This document shows positions 13,701 through 27,530 of a DNA stretch of 64,000 nucleotides, piece after piece. Positions within the stretch are counted from its first letter, which is position 1. Each line of letters starts with the position of its first letter. The translations under genes and the position numbers were made by a program. The notes under the pieces are model-generated. The model saw only the letters and a list, made by a program, of their open reading frames with translations. It was not told the DNA's origin and did no database searches. This stretch comes from Closterium sp. Naga37s-1 (lineage: Eukaryota > Streptophyta > Zygnematophyceae > Desmidiales > Closteriaceae). Location of the stretch: contig CANJKZ010000724.1 in assembly GCA_947471745.1 (NCBI GenBank), positions 1,116,001 through 1,180,000 of the forward strand, read 5' to 3'.

Positions 13701-16700
13701 ATGGTGCCTCACCTCCGCTTCAGAGTCGTTGGTCGTGATGGTGCCTCACCTCCGCTTCAGAGTCGTTGGTCGTGATGGTGCCTCACCTCCGTTTCAGAGT
13801 CGTTGGTCGTGATGGTGCCTCACCTCCGTTTCAGAGTCGTTGGTCGTGATGGTGCCTCACCTCCGTTTCAGAGTCGTTGGTCGTGATGGTGCCTCACCTC
13901 CGTTTCAGAGTCGTTGGTCGTGATGGTGCCTCGCCTCCCTTTCAGAGTCGTTGGTCGTGATGGTGCCTCACCTCCGTTTCAGAGTCGTTGGTCGTGATGG
14001 TGCCTCACCTCCGATTCAGAGTCGTTGGTCGTGATGGTGCCTCACCTCCGATTCAGAATCGTTGGTCGTGATGGTGCCTCACCTCCGCTTCAGAGTCGTT
14101 GGTCGTGATGGTGCCTCACCTCCGCTTCAGAGTCGTTGGTTGTGATGGTGCCTCACCTCCGCTTCAGAGTCGTTGGTCGTGATGGTGCCTCATCTCCGTT
14201 TCAGAGTCGTTGGTCATGATGGTGCCTCACCTCCGATTCAGAGTCGTTGGTCATGATGGTGCCTCACCTCCGATTCAGAGTCGTTGGTCATGATGGTGCC
14301 TCACCTCCGATTCAGGGTCGTTGGTCGTGATTATGCCTCACCTCCGCTTCAGAGTCGTTGGTCGTGATAGTGCCTCATCTCCGATTCAGAGTCGTTGGTC
14401 GTGATGGTGCCTCACCTCCGCTTCAGAGTCGTTGGTCGTGATGGTGCCTCACCTCCGGTTCAGAGTCGTTGGTCGTGATGGTGCCTCACCTCCGCTTCAG
14501 AGTCGTTGGTCGTGATGGTGCCTCACCTCCGATTCAGAGTCGTTGGTCGTGATGGTTCCTCACCTCCGATTCAGGGTCGTTGGTCGTGATGGTGCCTCAC
14601 CTCCGCTTCAGAGTCGTTGGTCGTGATAGTGCCTCATCTCCGATTCAGAGTCGTTGGTCGTGATGGTGCCTCACCTCCGCTTCAGAGTCGTTGGTCGTGA
14701 TGGTGCCTCACCTCCGGTTCAGAGTCGTTGGTCGTGATGGTGCCTCACCTCCGCTTCAGAGTCGTTGGTCGTGATAGTGCCTCATCTCCGATTCAGAGTC
14801 GTTGGTCGTGATGGTGCCTCACCTCCGCTTCAGAGTCGTTGGTCGTGATGGTGCCTCACCTCCGGTTCAGAGTCGTTGGTCGTGATGGTGCCTCACCTCC
14901 GCTTCAGAGTCGTTGGTCGTGATGGTGCCTCATCTCCGTTTCAGAGTCGTTGGTCGTGATGGTGCCTCACCTCCGTTTCAGAGACGTTGGTCGTGATGGT
15001 GCCTCACCTCCGTTTCAGAGTCGTTGGTCGTGATGGTGCCTCACCTCCGTTTCAGAGTCGTTGGTCGTGATGGTGCCTCACCTCCGTTTCAGAATCGTTG
15101 GTCGTGATGGTGCCTCACCTCCGTTTCAGAGTCGTTGGTCATGATGGTGCCTCACCTCCGTTTCAGAGTCGTTGGTCGTGATGGTGCCTCACCTCCGTTT
15201 CCGAATCATTGGTCGTGATGGTGCCTCACCTCCGTTTCAGAGTCGTTGGTCGTGATGGTGCCTCACCTCCGTTTCAGAGTCGTTGGTCGTGATGGTGCCT
15301 CACCTCCGTTTCAGAGTCGTTGGTCGTGATGGTGCCTCACCTCCGTTTCAGAGTCGTTGGTCGTGATGGTGCCTCACCTCCGATTCATAGTCGTTGGTCG
15401 TGATGGTGCCTCACCTCCGATTCAGAGTCGTTGGTCGTGGTGGTTCCTCACCTCCGATTCAGAGTCGTTGGTCGTGATGGTGCCTCACCTCCGTTTCAGA
15501 GTCGTTGGTCGTGATGGTGCCTCACCTCCGCTTCAGAGTCGTTGGTCGTGATGGTGCCTCACCTCCGTTTCAGAGTCGTTGGTCGTGATGGTGCCTCACC
15601 TCCGTTTCAGAGTCGTTGGTCGTGATGGTGCCTCACCTCCGCTTCAGAGTCGTTGGTCGTGATGGTGCCTCACCTCCGTTTCAGAATCGTTGGTCGTGAT
15701 GGTGCCTCACCTCCGATTCATAGTCGTTGGTCGTGCTTGTGCCTCACCTCCGCTTCAGAGTCATTGGTCGTGATGGTGCCTCACCCCCGTTTCAGAGTCG
15801 TTGGTCGTGATGGTGCCTCACCTCCGCTTCAGAGTCGTTGGTCGTGATGGTGCCTCACCTCCGTTTCAGAGTCGTTGATCGTGATGGTGCCTCACCTCCG
15901 TTTCAGAGTCGTTGGTCGTGATGGTGCCTCACCTCCGTTTCAGAGTCGTTGGTCATGATGGTGCCTCACCTCCGTTTCAGAGTCGTTGGTCGTGATGGTG
16001 CCTCACCTCCGTTTCAGAGTCGTTGGTCATGATGGTGCCTCACCTCCGCTTCAGAGTCGTTGGTCGTGATGGTGCCTCACCTCCGGTTCAGAGTCGTTGG
16101 TCGTGATGGTGCCTCACCTCCGCTTCAGAGTCGTTGGTCGTGATAGTGCCTCATCTCCGATTCAGAGTCGTTGGTCGTGATGGTGCCTCACCTCCGCTTC
16201 AGAGTCGTTGGTCGTGATGGTGCCTCACCTCCGGTTCAGAGTCGTTGGTCGTGATGGTGCCTCACCTCCGCTTCAGAGTCGTTGGTCGTGATAGTGCCTC
16301 ATCTCCGATTCAGAGTCGTTGGTCGTGTTGGTGCCTCACCTCCGCTTCAGAGTCGTTGGTCGTGATGGTGCCTCACCTCCGGTTCAGAGTCGTTGGTCGT
16401 GATGGTGCCTCACCTCCGCTTCAGAGTCGTTGGTCGTGATGGTGCCTCACCTCCGTTTCAGAGTCGTTGGTCGTGATGGTGCCTCACCTCCGTTTCAGAG
16501 TCGTTGGTCGTGATGGTGCCTCACCTCCGTTTCAGAGACGTTGGTCGTGATGGTGCCTCACCTCCGTTTCAGAGTCGTTGGTCGTGATGGTGCCTCACCT
16601 CCGTTTCAGAGTCGTTGGTCGTGATGGTGCCTCACCTCCGTTTCAGAGTCGTTGGTCGTGATGGTGCCTCACCTCCGTTTCAGAGTCGTTGGTCGTGATG

Positions 16701-16745
16701 GTGCCTCACCTCCGTTTCAGAGTCGTTGGTCGTGATGGTGCCTCG
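10752..16745. repeat. Satellite A block duplication, copy 1 (5,994 bp)
   Basis: This 162-unit stretch recurs directly downstream. Rare markers are offset by exactly 5,994 bp: the CCTAACCTCCGAATCAGAGG unit (10,895 and 16,889), the CATGATGATGCC unit (12,735 and 18,729) and the two GTGTTTGTGCC units. It is a tandem duplication of an already diversified stretch, so it is younger than most unit variation. Edges are placed by eye to within about one unit. Confidence 0.85.
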
Positions 16746-19700
16746 CCTCCGTTTCAGAGTCGTTGGTCGTGATGGTGCCTCACGTCCGTTTCAGAGTCGT
16801 TGGTCGTGATGGTGCCTCACCTCCGATTCAGAGTCGTTGGTCGTGATGGTGCCTCACCTCCGATTCAGAGTCGTTGGTCGTGATGGTGCCTAACCTCCGA
16901 ATCAGAGGCGTTGGTCGTGATGGTGCCTCACCTCCGCTTCAGAGTCGTTGGTCGTGATGGTACCTCACCTCCGCTTCAGAGTCGTTGGTCGTGATGGTGC
17001 CTCACCTCCGCTTCAGAGTCGTTGGTCGTGATGGTGCCTCACCTCCGTTTCAGAGTCGTTGGTCGTGATGGTGCCTCACCTTCGTTTCAGAGTCGTTGGT
17101 CGTGATGGTGCCTCACCTCCGTTTCAGAGTCGTTGGTCGTGATGGTGCCTCACCTCCGTTTCAGAGTCGTTGGTCGTGATGGTGCCTCACCTCCGCTTCA
17201 GAGTCGTTGGTCGTGATGGTGCCTCACCTCCGTTTCAGGGTCGTTGGTTGTGATGGTGCCTCACCTCCGCTTCAGAGTCGTTGGTCGTGATGGTGCCTCA
17301 CCTCCGCTTCAGAGTCGTTGGTCGTGATGGTGCCTCACCTCCGCTTCAGAGTCGTTGGTCGTGATGGTGCCTCACCTCCGTTTCAGAGTCGTTGGTCGTG
17401 ATGGTGCCTCACCTCCGTTTCAGAGTCGTTGGTCGTGATGGTGCCTCACCTCCGTTTCAGAGTCGTTGGTCGTGATGGTGCCTCACCTCCGTTTCAGAGT
17501 CGTTGGTCGTGATGGTGCCTCGCCTCCCTTTCAGAGTCGTTGGTCGTGATGGTGCCTCACCTCCGTTTCAGAGTCGTTGGTCGTGATGGTGCCTCACCTC
17601 CGATTCAGAGTCGTTGGTCGTGATGGTGCCTCACCTCCGATTCAGAATCGTTGGTCGTGATGGTGCCTCACCTCCGCTTCAGAGTCGTTGGTCGTGATGG
17701 TGCCTCACCTCCGCTTCAGAGTCGTTGGTCGTGTTTGTGCCTCACCTCCGCTTCAGAGTCATTGGTCGTGATGGTGCCTCACCTCCGTTTCAGAGTCGTT
17801 GGTCGTGATGGTGCCTCACCTCCGCTTCAGAGTCGTTGGTCGTGATGGTGCCTCACCTCCGTTTCAGAGTCGTTGGTCGTGATGGTGCCTCACCTCCGCT
17901 TCAGAGTCGTTGGTCGTGATGGTGCCTCACCTCCGTTTCAGAGTCGTTGGTTGTGATGGTGCCTCACCTCCGCTTCAGAGTCGTTGGTCGTGATGGTGCC
18001 TCACCTCCGCTTCAGAGTCGTTGGTCGTGATGGTGCCTCACCTCCGCTTCAGAGTCGTTGGTCGTGATGGTGCCTCACCTCCGTTTCAGAGTCGTTGGTC
18101 GTGATGGTGCCTCACCTCCGTTTCAGAGTCGTTGGTCGTGATGGTGCCTCACCTCCGTTTCAGAGTCGTTGGTCGTGATGGTGCCTCACCTCCGTTTCAG
18201 AGTCGTTGGTCGTGATGGTGCCTCGCCTCCCTTTCAGAGTCGTTGGTCGTGATGGTGCCTCACCTCCGTTTCAGAGTCGTTGGTCGTGATGGTGCCTCAC
18301 CTCCGATTCAGAGTCGTTGGTCGTGATGGTGCCTCACCTCCGATTCAGAATCGTTGGTCGTGATGGTGCCTCACCTCCGCTTCAGAGTCGTTGGTCGTGA
18401 TGGTGCCTCACCTCCGCTTCAGAGTCGTTGGTCGTGTTTGTGCCTCACCTCCGCTTCAGAGTCATTGGTCGTGATGGTGCCTCACCTCCGTTTCAGAGTC
18501 GTTGGTCGTGATGGTGCCTCACCTCCGCTTCAGAGTCGTTGGTCGTGATGGTGCCTCACCTCCGTTTCAGAGTCGTTGGTCGTGATGGTGCCTCACCTCC
18601 GTTTCAGAGTCGTTGGTCGTGATGGTGCCTCACCTCCGTTTCAGAGTCGTTGGTCGTGATGGTGCCTCACCTCCGTTTCAGAGTCGTTGGTCGTGATGGT
18701 GCCTCACCTCCGTTTCAGAGTCGTTGGTCATGATGATGCCTCACCTCCGTTTCAGAGTCGTTGGTCATGATGGTGCCTCACCTCCGATTCAGAGTCGTTG
18801 GTCATGATGGTGCCTCACCTCCGATTCAGAGTCGTTGGTCATGATGGTGCCTCACCTCCGATTCAGAGTCGTTGGTCGTGATGGTGCCTCACCTCCGTTT
18901 CAGAGTCGTTGGTCGTGATGGTGCCTCACCTCCGATTCAGAGTCGTTGGTCGTGATGGTGCCTCACCTCCGATTCAGAGTCGTTGGTCGTGATGGTGCCT
19001 CACCTCCGGTTCAGAGTCGTTGGTCGTGATGGTGCCTCACCTCCGCTTCAGAGTCGTTGGTCGTGATAGTGCCTCATCTCCGATTCAGAGTCGTTGGTCG
19101 TGATGGTGCCTCACCTCCGTTTCAGAGTCGTTGGTCGTGATGGTGCCTCACCTCCGTTTCAGAGTCGTTGGTCGTGATGGTGCCTCACCTCCGTTTCAGA
19201 GTCGTTGGTCATGATGATGCCTCACCTCCGTTTCAGAGTCGTTGGTCATGATGGTGCCTCACCTCCGATTCAGAGTCGTTGGTCATGATGGTGCCTCACC
19301 TCCGATTCAGAGTCGTTGGTCATGATGGTGCCTCACCTCCGATTCAGAGTCGTTGGTCGTGATGGTGCCTCACCTCCGTTTCAGAGTCGTTGGTCGTGAT
19401 GGTGCCTCACCTCCGATTCAGAGTCGTTGGTCGTGATGGTGCCTCACCTCCGATTCAGAGTCGTTGGTCGTGATGGTGCCTCACCTCCGGTTCAGAGTCG
19501 TTGGTCGTGATGGTGCCTCACCTCCGCTTCAGAGTCGTTGGTCGTGATAGTGCCTCATCTCCGATTCAGAGTCGTTGGTCGTGATGGTGCCTCACCTCTG
19601 CTTCAGAGTCGTTGGTCGTGATGGTGCCTCACCTCCGGTTCAGAGTCGTTGGTCGTGATGGTGCCTCACCTCCGCTTCAGAGTCGTTGGTCGTGATGGTG

Positions 19701-22700
19701 CCTCACCTCCGTTTCAGAGTCGTTGGTCGTGATGGTGCCTCACCTCCGTTTCAGAGTCGTTGGTCGTGATGGTGCCTCACATCCGTTTCAGAGTCGTTGG
19801 TCGTGATGGTGCCTCACCTCCGTTTCAGAGTCGTTGGTCGTGATGGTGCCTCACCTCCGTTTCAGAGTCGTTGGTCGTGATGGTGCCTCACCTCCGATTC
19901 ATAGTCGTTGGTCGTGATGGTGCCTCACCTCCGATTCAGAGTCGTTGGTCGTGATGGTTCCTCACCTCCGATTCAGAGTCGTTGGTCGTGATGGTGCCTC
20001 ACCTCCGTTTCAGAGTCGTTGGTTGTGATGGTGCCTCACCTCCGCTTCAGAGTCGTTGGTCGTGATGGTGCCTCACCTCCGGTTCAGAGTCGTTGGTCGT
20101 GATGGTGCCTCACCTCCGTTTCAGAGTCGTTGGTCGTGATGGTGCCTCATCTCCGATTCAGAGTCGTTGGTCGTGATGGTGCCTCACCTCCGCTTCAGAG
20201 TCGTTGGTCGTGATGGTGCCTCACCTCCGCTTCAGAGTCGTTGGTCGTGATGGTGCCTCACCTCCGTTTCAGAGTCGTTGGTCGTGATGGTGCCTCACCT
20301 CCGTTTCAGAGTCGTTGGTCGTGATGGTGCCTCACCTCCGTTTCAGAGTCGTTGGTCGTGATGGTGCCTCACCTCCGTTTCAGAGTCGTTGGTCGTGATG
20401 GTGCCTCGCCTCCCTTTCAGAGTCGTTGGTCGTGATGGTGCCTCACCTCCGTTTCAGAGTCGTTGGTCGTGATGGTGCCTCACCTCCGATTCAGAGTCGT
20501 TGGTCGTGATGGTGCCTCACCTCCGATTCAGAATCGTTGGTCGTGATGGTGCCTCACCTCCGCTTCAGAGTCGTTGGTCGTGATGGTGCCTCACCTCCGC
20601 TTCAGAGTCGTTGGTTGTGATGGTGCCTCACCTCCGCTTCAGAGTCGTTGGTCGTGATGGTGCCTCATCTCCGTTTCAGAGTCGTTGGTCATGATGGTGC
20701 CTCACCTCCGATTCAGAGTCGTTGGTCATGATGGTGCCTCACCTCCGATTCAGAGTCGTTGGTCATGATGGTGCCTCACCTCCGATTCAGGGTCGTTGGT
20801 CGTGATTATGCCTCACCTCCGCTTCAGAGTCGTTGGTCGTGATAGTGCCTCATCTCCGATTCAGAGTCGTTGGTCGTGATGGTGCCTCACCTCCGCTTCA
20901 GAGTCGTTGGTCGTGATGGTGCCTCACCTCCGGTTCAGAGTCGTTGGTCGTGATGGTGCCTCACCTCCGCTTCAGAGTCGTTGGTCGTGATGGTGCCTCA
21001 CCTCCGATTCAGAGTCGTTGGTCGTGATGGTTCCTCACCTCCGATTCAGGGTCGTTGGTCGTGATGGTGCCTCACCTCCGCTTCAGAGTCGTTGGTCGTG
21101 ATAGTGCCTCATCTCCGATTCAGAGTCGTTGGTCGTGATGGTGCCTCACCTCCGCTTCAGAGTCGTTGGTCGTGATGGTGCCTCACCTCCGGTTCAGAGT
21201 CGTTGGTCGTGATGGTGCCTCACCTCCGCTTCAGAGTCGTTGGTCGTGATAGTGCCTCATCTCCGATTCAGAGTCGTTGGTCGTGATGGTGCCTCACCTC
21301 CGCTTCAGAGTCGTTGGTCGTGATGGTGCCTCACCTCCGGTTCAGAGTCGTTGGTCGTGATGGTGCCTCACCTCCGCTTCAGAGTCGTTGGTCGTGATGG
21401 TGCCTCATCTCCGTTTCAGAGTCGTTGGTCGTGATGGTGCCTCACCTCCGTTTCAGAGACGTTGGTCGTGATGGTGCCTCACCTCCGTTTCAGAGTCGTT
21501 GGTCGTGATGGTGCCTCACCTCCGTTTCAGAGTCGTTGGTCGTGATGGTGCCTCACCTCCGTTTCAGAATCGTTGGTCGTGATGGTGCCTCACCTCCGTT
21601 TCAGAGTCGTTGGTCATGATGGTGCCTCACCTCCGTTTCAGAGTCGTTGGTCGTGATGGTGCCTCACCTCCGTTTCCGAATCATTGGTCGTGATGGTGCC
21701 TCACCTCCGTTTCAGAGTCGTTGGTCGTGATGGTGCCTCACCTCCGTTTCAGAGTCGTTGGTCGTGATGGTGCCTCACCTCCGTTTCAGAGTCGTTGGTC
21801 GTGATGGTGCCTCACCTCCGTTTCAGAGTCGTTGGTCGTGATGGTGCCTCACCTCCGATTCATAGTCGTTGGTCGTGATGGTGCCTCACCTCCGATTCAG
21901 AGTCGTTGGTCGTGGTGGTTCCTCACCTCCGATTCAGAGTCGTTGGTCGTGATGGTGCCTCACCTCCGTTTCAGAGTCGTTGGTCGTGATGGTGCCTCAC
22001 CTCCGCTTCAGAGTCGTTGGTCGTGATGGTGCCTCACCTCCGTTTCAGAGTCGTTGGTCGTGATGGTGCCTCACCTCCGTTTCAGAGTCGTTGGTCGTGA
22101 TGGTGCCTCACCTCCGCTTCAGAGTCGTTGGTCGTGATGGTGCCTCACCTCCGTTTCAGAATCGTTGGTCGTGATGGTGCCTCACCTCCGATTCATAGTC
22201 GTTGGTCGTGCTTGTGCCTCACCTCCGCTTCAGAGTCATTGGTCGTGATGGTGCCTCACCCCCGTTTCAGAGTCGTTGGTCGTGATGGTGCCTCACCTCC
22301 GCTTCAGAGTCGTTGGTCGTGATGGTGCCTCACCTCCGTTTCAGAGTCGTTGATCGTGATGGTGCCTCACCTCCGTTTCAGAGTCGTTGGTCGTGATGGT
22401 GCCTCACCTCCGTTTCAGAGTCGTTGGTCATGATGGTGCCTCACCTCCGTTTCAGAGTCGTTGGTCGTGATGGTGCCTCACCTCCGTTTCAGAGTCGTTG
22501 GTCATGATGGTGCCTCACCTCCGCTTCAGAGTCGTTGGTCGTGATGGTGCCTCACCTCCGGTTCAGAGTCGTTGGTCGTGATGGTGCCTCACCTCCGCTT
22601 CAGAGTCGTTGGTCGTGATAGTGCCTCATCTCCGATTCAGAGTCGTTGGTCGTGATGGTGCCTCACCTCCGCTTCAGAGTCGTTGGTCGTGATGGTGCCT

Positions 22701-23183
22701 CACCTCCGGTTCAGAGTCGTTGGTCGTGATGGTGCCTCACCTCCGCTTCAGAGTCGTTGGTCGTGATAGTGCCTCATCTCCGATTCAGAGTCGTTGGTCG
22801 TGTTGGTGCCTCACCTCCGCTTCAGAGTCGTTGGTCGTGATGGTGCCTCACCTCCGGTTCAGAGTCGTTGGTCGTGATGGTGCCTCACCTCCGCTTCAGA
22901 GTCGTTGGTCGTGATGGTGCCTCACCTCCGTTTCAGAGTCGTTGGTCGTGATGGTGCCTCACCTCCGTTTCAGAGACGTTGGTCGTGATGGTGCCTCACC
23001 TCCGTTTCAGAGTCGTTGGTCGTGATGGTGCCTCACCTCCGTTTCAGAGTCGTTGGTCGTGATGGTGCCTCACCTCCGTTTCAGAGTCGTTGGTCGTGAT
23101 GGTGCCTCACCTCCGTTTCAGAGTCGTTGGTCGTGATGGTGCCTCACCTCCGTTTCAGAGTCGTTGGTCGTGATGGTGCCTCG
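16746..23183. repeat. Satellite A block duplication, copy 2
   Basis: Second copy of the 162-unit block. In its left part the offset to copy 1 is 5,994 bp; in its right part the offset is 6,475 bp (175 units), as for the CACATCC marker at 13,303 and 19,778. The difference of 481 bp is a local duplication of 13 units inside this copy. Near the right end one unit is lacking compared with copy 1 (offset 6,438 bp at the TCGCCTCC marker). Only whole units are gained or lost, as expected from unequal exchange. Confidence 0.85.
18636..19597. repeat. Local 481-bp tandem duplication (13 units)
   Basis: The CATGATGATGCC marker occurs at 18,729 and again at 19,210, 481 bp apart (13 x 37), with matching order of T, A and G variants around it. 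Copy 1 of the large block has only one such stretch (12,735), so this event is younger than the block duplication. Edges are approximate. Confidence 0.8.
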
Positions 23184-25320
23184 CCTCCGTTTCAGAGTCG
23201 TTGGTCGTGATGGTGCCTCACCTCCGTTTCAGAGTCGTTGGTCGTGATGGTGCCTCACCTCCGATTCAGAGTCGTTGGTCGTGATGGTGCCTCACCTCCG
23301 ATTCAGAATCGTTGGTCGTGATCGTGCCTCACCTCCGCTTCAGAGTCGTTGGTCGTGATGGTGCCTCACCTCCGCTTCAGAGTCGTTGGTCGTGATGGTG
23401 CCTCACCTCCGCTTCAGAGTCGTTGGTCGTGATGGTGCCTCATCTCCGTTTCAGAGTCGTTGGTCATGATGGTGCCTCACCTCCGATTCAGAGTCGTTGG
23501 TCATGATGGTGCCTCACCTCCGATTCAGAGTCGTTGGTCATGATGGTGCCTCACCTCCGATTCAGGGTCGTTGTTCGTGATGGTGCCTCACCTCCGCTTC
23601 AGAGTCGTTGGTCGTGATAGTGCCTCATCTCCGATTCAGAGTCGTTGGTCGTGATGGTGCCTCACCTCCGTTTCAGAGACGTTGGTCGTGATGGTGCCTC
23701 ACCTCCGTTTCAGAGTCGTTGGTCGTGATGGTGCCTCACCTCCGGTTCAGAGTCGTTGGTCGTGATGGTGCCTCACCTCCGCTTCAGAGTCGTTGGTCGT
23801 GATGGTGCCTCACCTCCGATTCAGAGTCGTTGGTCGTGATGGTTCCTCACCTCCGATTCAGGGTCGTTGGTCGTGATGGTGCCTCACCTCCGCTTCAGAG
23901 TCGTTGGTCGTGATAGTGCCTCATCTCCGATTCAGAGTCGTTGGTCGTGATGGTGCCTCACCTCCGCTTCAGAGTCGTTGGTCGTGATGGTGCCTCACCT
24001 CCGGTTCAGAGTCGTTGGTCGTGATGGTGCCTCACCTCCGCTTCAGAGTCGTTGGTCGTGATAGTGCCTCATCTCCGATTCAGAGTCGTTGGTCGTGATG
24101 GTGCCTCACCTCCGCTTCAGAGTCGTTGGTCGTGATGGTGCCTCACCTCCGGTTCAGAGTCGTTGGTCGTGATGGTGCCTCACCTCCGCTTCAGAGTCGT
24201 TGGTCGTGATGGTGCCTCACCTCCGTTTCAGAGTCGTTGGTCGTGATGGTGCCTCACCTCCGTTTCAGAGACGTTGGTCGTGATGGTGCCTCACCTCCGT
24301 TTCAGAGTCGTTGGTCGTGATGGTGCCTCACCTCCGTTTCAGAGTCGTTGGTCGTGATGGTGCCTCACCTCCGTTTCAGAATCGTTGGTCGTGATGGTGC
24401 CTCACCTCCGTTTCAGAGTCGTTGGTCATGATGGTGCCTCACCTCCGTTTCAGAGTCGTTGGTCGTGATGGTGCCTCACCTCCGTTTCCGAATCATTGGT
24501 CGTGATGGTGCCTCACCTCCGTTTCAGAGTCGTTGGTCGTGATGGTGCCTCACCTCCGTTTCAGAGTCGTTGGTCGTGATGGTGCCTCACCTCCGTTTCA
24601 GAGTCGTTGGTCGTGATGGTGCCTCACCTCCGTTTCAGAGTCGTTGGTCGTGATGGTGCCTCACCTCCGATTCATAGTCGTTGGTCGTGATGGTGCCTCA
24701 CCTCCGATTCAGAGTCGTTGGTCGTGGTGGTTCCTCACCTCCGATTCAGAGTCGTTGGTCGTGATGGTGCCTCACCTCCGTTTCAGAGTCGTTGGTCGTG
24801 ATGGTGCCTCACGTCCGCTTCAGAGTCGTTGGTCGTGATGGTGCCTCACCTCCGTTTCAGAGTCGTTGGTCGTGATGGTGCCTCACCTCCGTTTCAGAGT
24901 CGTTGGTCGTGATGGTGCCTCACCTCCGCTTCAGAGTCGTTGGTCGTGATGGTGCCTCACCTCCGTTTCAGAATCGTTGGTCGTGATGGTGCCTCACCTC
25001 CGATTCATAGTCGTTGGTCGTGCTTGTGCCTCACCTCCGCTTCAGAGTCATTGGTCGTGATGGTGCCTCACCCCCGTTTCAGAGTCGTTGGTCGTGATGG
25101 TGCCTCACCTCCGCTTCAGAGTCGTTGGTCGTGATGGTGCCTCACCTCCGTTTCAGAGTCGTTGGTCGTGATGGTGCCTCACCTCCGTTTCAGAGTCGTT
25201 GGTCGTGATGGTGCCTCACCTCCGTTTCAGAGTCGTTGGTCATGATGGTGCCTCACCTCCGTTTCAGAGTCGTTGGTCGTGATGGTGCCTCACCTCCGTT
25301 TCAGAGTCGTTGGTCATGAT
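23184..25320. repeat. Satellite A block duplication, partial copy 3
   Basis: This stretch follows copy 2 and resembles its part from about 20.4 to 22.5 kb. Markers are offset by 2,775 bp (75 units) at the left (TCGCCTCC at 20,406 and 23,181) and by 2,812 bp (76 units) further right (matching variant series at 21,832 and 24,644). One unit was therefore gained inside it. Confidence 0.75.
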
Positions 25321-25769
25321 GGTGCCTCACCTCCGATTCAGAGTCGTTGGTCATGATGGTGCCTCACCTCCGATTCAGAGTCGTTGGTCATGATGGTGCC
25401 TCACCTCCGATTCAGAGTCGTTGGTCATGATGGTGCCTCACCTCCGATTCAGAGTCGTTGGTCGTGATGGTGCCTCACCTCCGCTTCAGAGTCGTTGGTC
25501 GTGATAGTGCCTCATCTCCGATTCAGAGTCGTTGGTCGTGATGGTGCCTCACCTCCGCTTCAGAGTCGTTGGTCGTGATGGTGCCTCACCTCCGGTTCAG
25601 AGTCGTTTGTCGTGATAATGCCTCACCCCCGCTTCAGAGTCGTTGGTCGTGATGGTGCCTCACCTCCGTTTCAGAGTCGTTGGTCGTGATGGTGCCTCAC
25701 CTCCGTTTCAGAGTCGTTGGTCGTGATGGTGCCTCACCTCCGATTCAGAGTCGTTGGTCGTGATGGTGC

Positions 25770-26310
25770 CTCACCTCCGTTTCAGAGTCGTTGGTCGTGA
25801 TGGTGCCTCACCTCCGTTTCAGAGTCGTTGGTCGTGATGGTGCCTCACCTCCGTTTCAGAGTCGTTGGTCGTGATGGTGCCTCACCTCCGTTTCAGAATC
25901 GTTGGTCGTGATGGTGCCTCACCTCCGTTTCAGAGTCGTTGGTGATGATGGTGCCTCACCTCCGTTTCAGAGTCGTTGGTCGTGATGGTGCCTCACCTCC
26001 GTTTCCGAATCATTGGTCGTGATGGTGCCTCACCTCTGTTTCAGAGTCGTTGGTCGTGATGGTGCCTCACCTCCGTTTCAGAGTCGTTGGTCGTGATGGT
26101 GCCTCACCTCCGTTTCAGAGTCGTTGGTCGTGATGGTGCCTCACCTCCGTTTCAGAGTCGTTGGTCGTGATGGTGCCTCACCTCCGATTCATAGTCGTTG
26201 GTCGTGATGGTGCCTCACCTCCGATTCAGAGTCGTTGGTCGTGGTGGTTCCTCACCTCCGATTCAGAGTCGTTGGTCGTGATGGTGCCTCACCTCCGTTT
26301 CAGAGTCGTT
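25770..26310. repeat. Satellite A short block, partial copy 4
   Basis: The rare CCGTTTCCGAATCATTGG unit is at 24,482 and again at 25,999, 1,517 bp apart (41 x 37), followed by the same CATAGTCG and GTGGTGGTTCC units. This is a further short copy of the block seen at 15.2, 21.7 and 24.5 kb. Edges are approximate. Confidence 0.65.
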
Positions 26311-27049
26311 GGTTGTGATGGTGCCTCACCTCCGTTTCAGAGTCGTTGGTCGTGATGGTGCCTCACCTCCGTTTCAGAGTCGTTGGTCGTGATGGTGCCT
26401 CACCTCCGTTTCAGAGTCGTTGGTCGTGATGGTGCCTCACCTCCGTTTCAGAGTCGTTGGTCGTGATGGTGCCTCACGTCCGTTTCAGAGTCGTTGGTCG
26501 TGATGGTGCCTCACCTCCGTTTCAGAGTCGTTGGTCGTGATGGTGCCTCACCTCCGCTTCAGAGTCGTTGGTCGTGATGGTGCCTCACCTCCGCTTCAGA
26601 GTCGTTGGTTATGATGGTACCTCACCTCCGTTTCAGAGTCGTTGGTCGTGATGGTGCCTCACCTCCGTTTCAGAGTTGTTGGTCGTGATGGTGCCTCACC
26701 TCCGTTTCAGAGTCGTTGGTCGTGATGGTGCCTCACCTCCGTTTCAGAGTCGTTGGTCGTGATGGTGCCTCACCTCCGATTCAGAGTCGTTGGTCGTGAT
26801 GGTGCCTCACCTCCGATTCAGAGTCGTTGGTCGTGATGGTGCCTCACCTCCGATTCAGAGTCGTTGGTCGTGATGGTGCCTCACCTCCGTTTCAGAGTCG
26901 TTGGTCGTGATGGTGCCTCACCTCCCTTTCAGAGTCGTTGGTCGTGATGGTGCCTCACCTCCGTTTCAGAGTCGTTGGTCGTGATGGTGCCTCACCTCCG
27001 TTTCAGAGTCGTTGGTCGTGATGGTGCCTCACCTCCGATTCAGAGTCGT

Positions 27050-27530
27050 TGGTCGTGATGGTGCCTCACCTCCGGTTCAGAGTCGTTGGTCGTGATGGTG
27101 CCTCACATCCGCTTCAGAGTTGTTGGTCGTGATGGTGCCTCACCTCCGCTTCAGAGTCGTTGGTCGTGATGGTGCCTCACCTCCGCTTCAGAGTCGTTGG
27201 TCGTGATGGTGCCTCACCTCCGTTTCAGAGTCGTTGGTCGTGATGGTGCCTCACCTCCCTTTCATAGTCGTTGGTCGTGATGGTGCCTCACCTCCGTTTC
27301 AGAGTCGTTGGTCGTGATGGTGCCTCACCTCCGTTTCAGAGTCGTTGGTCGTGATGGTGCCTCACCTCCGATTCAGAGTCGTTGGTCGTGATGGTGCCTC
27401 ACCTCCGGTTCAGAGTCGTTGGTCGTGATGGTGCCTCACATCCGCTTCAGAGTTGTTGGTCGTGATGGTGCCTCACCTCCGCTTCAGAGTCGTTGGTCGT
27501 GATGGTGCCTCACCTCCGCTTCAGAGTCGT
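27050..27530. repeat. 333-bp repeat (9 units) in satellite A
   Basis: The marker CACATCCGCTTCAGAGTTG occurs at 27,104 and 27,437, which are 333 bp (9 x 37) apart, each preceded by the same A and G variant units. It is a small local duplication. Confidence 0.65.
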
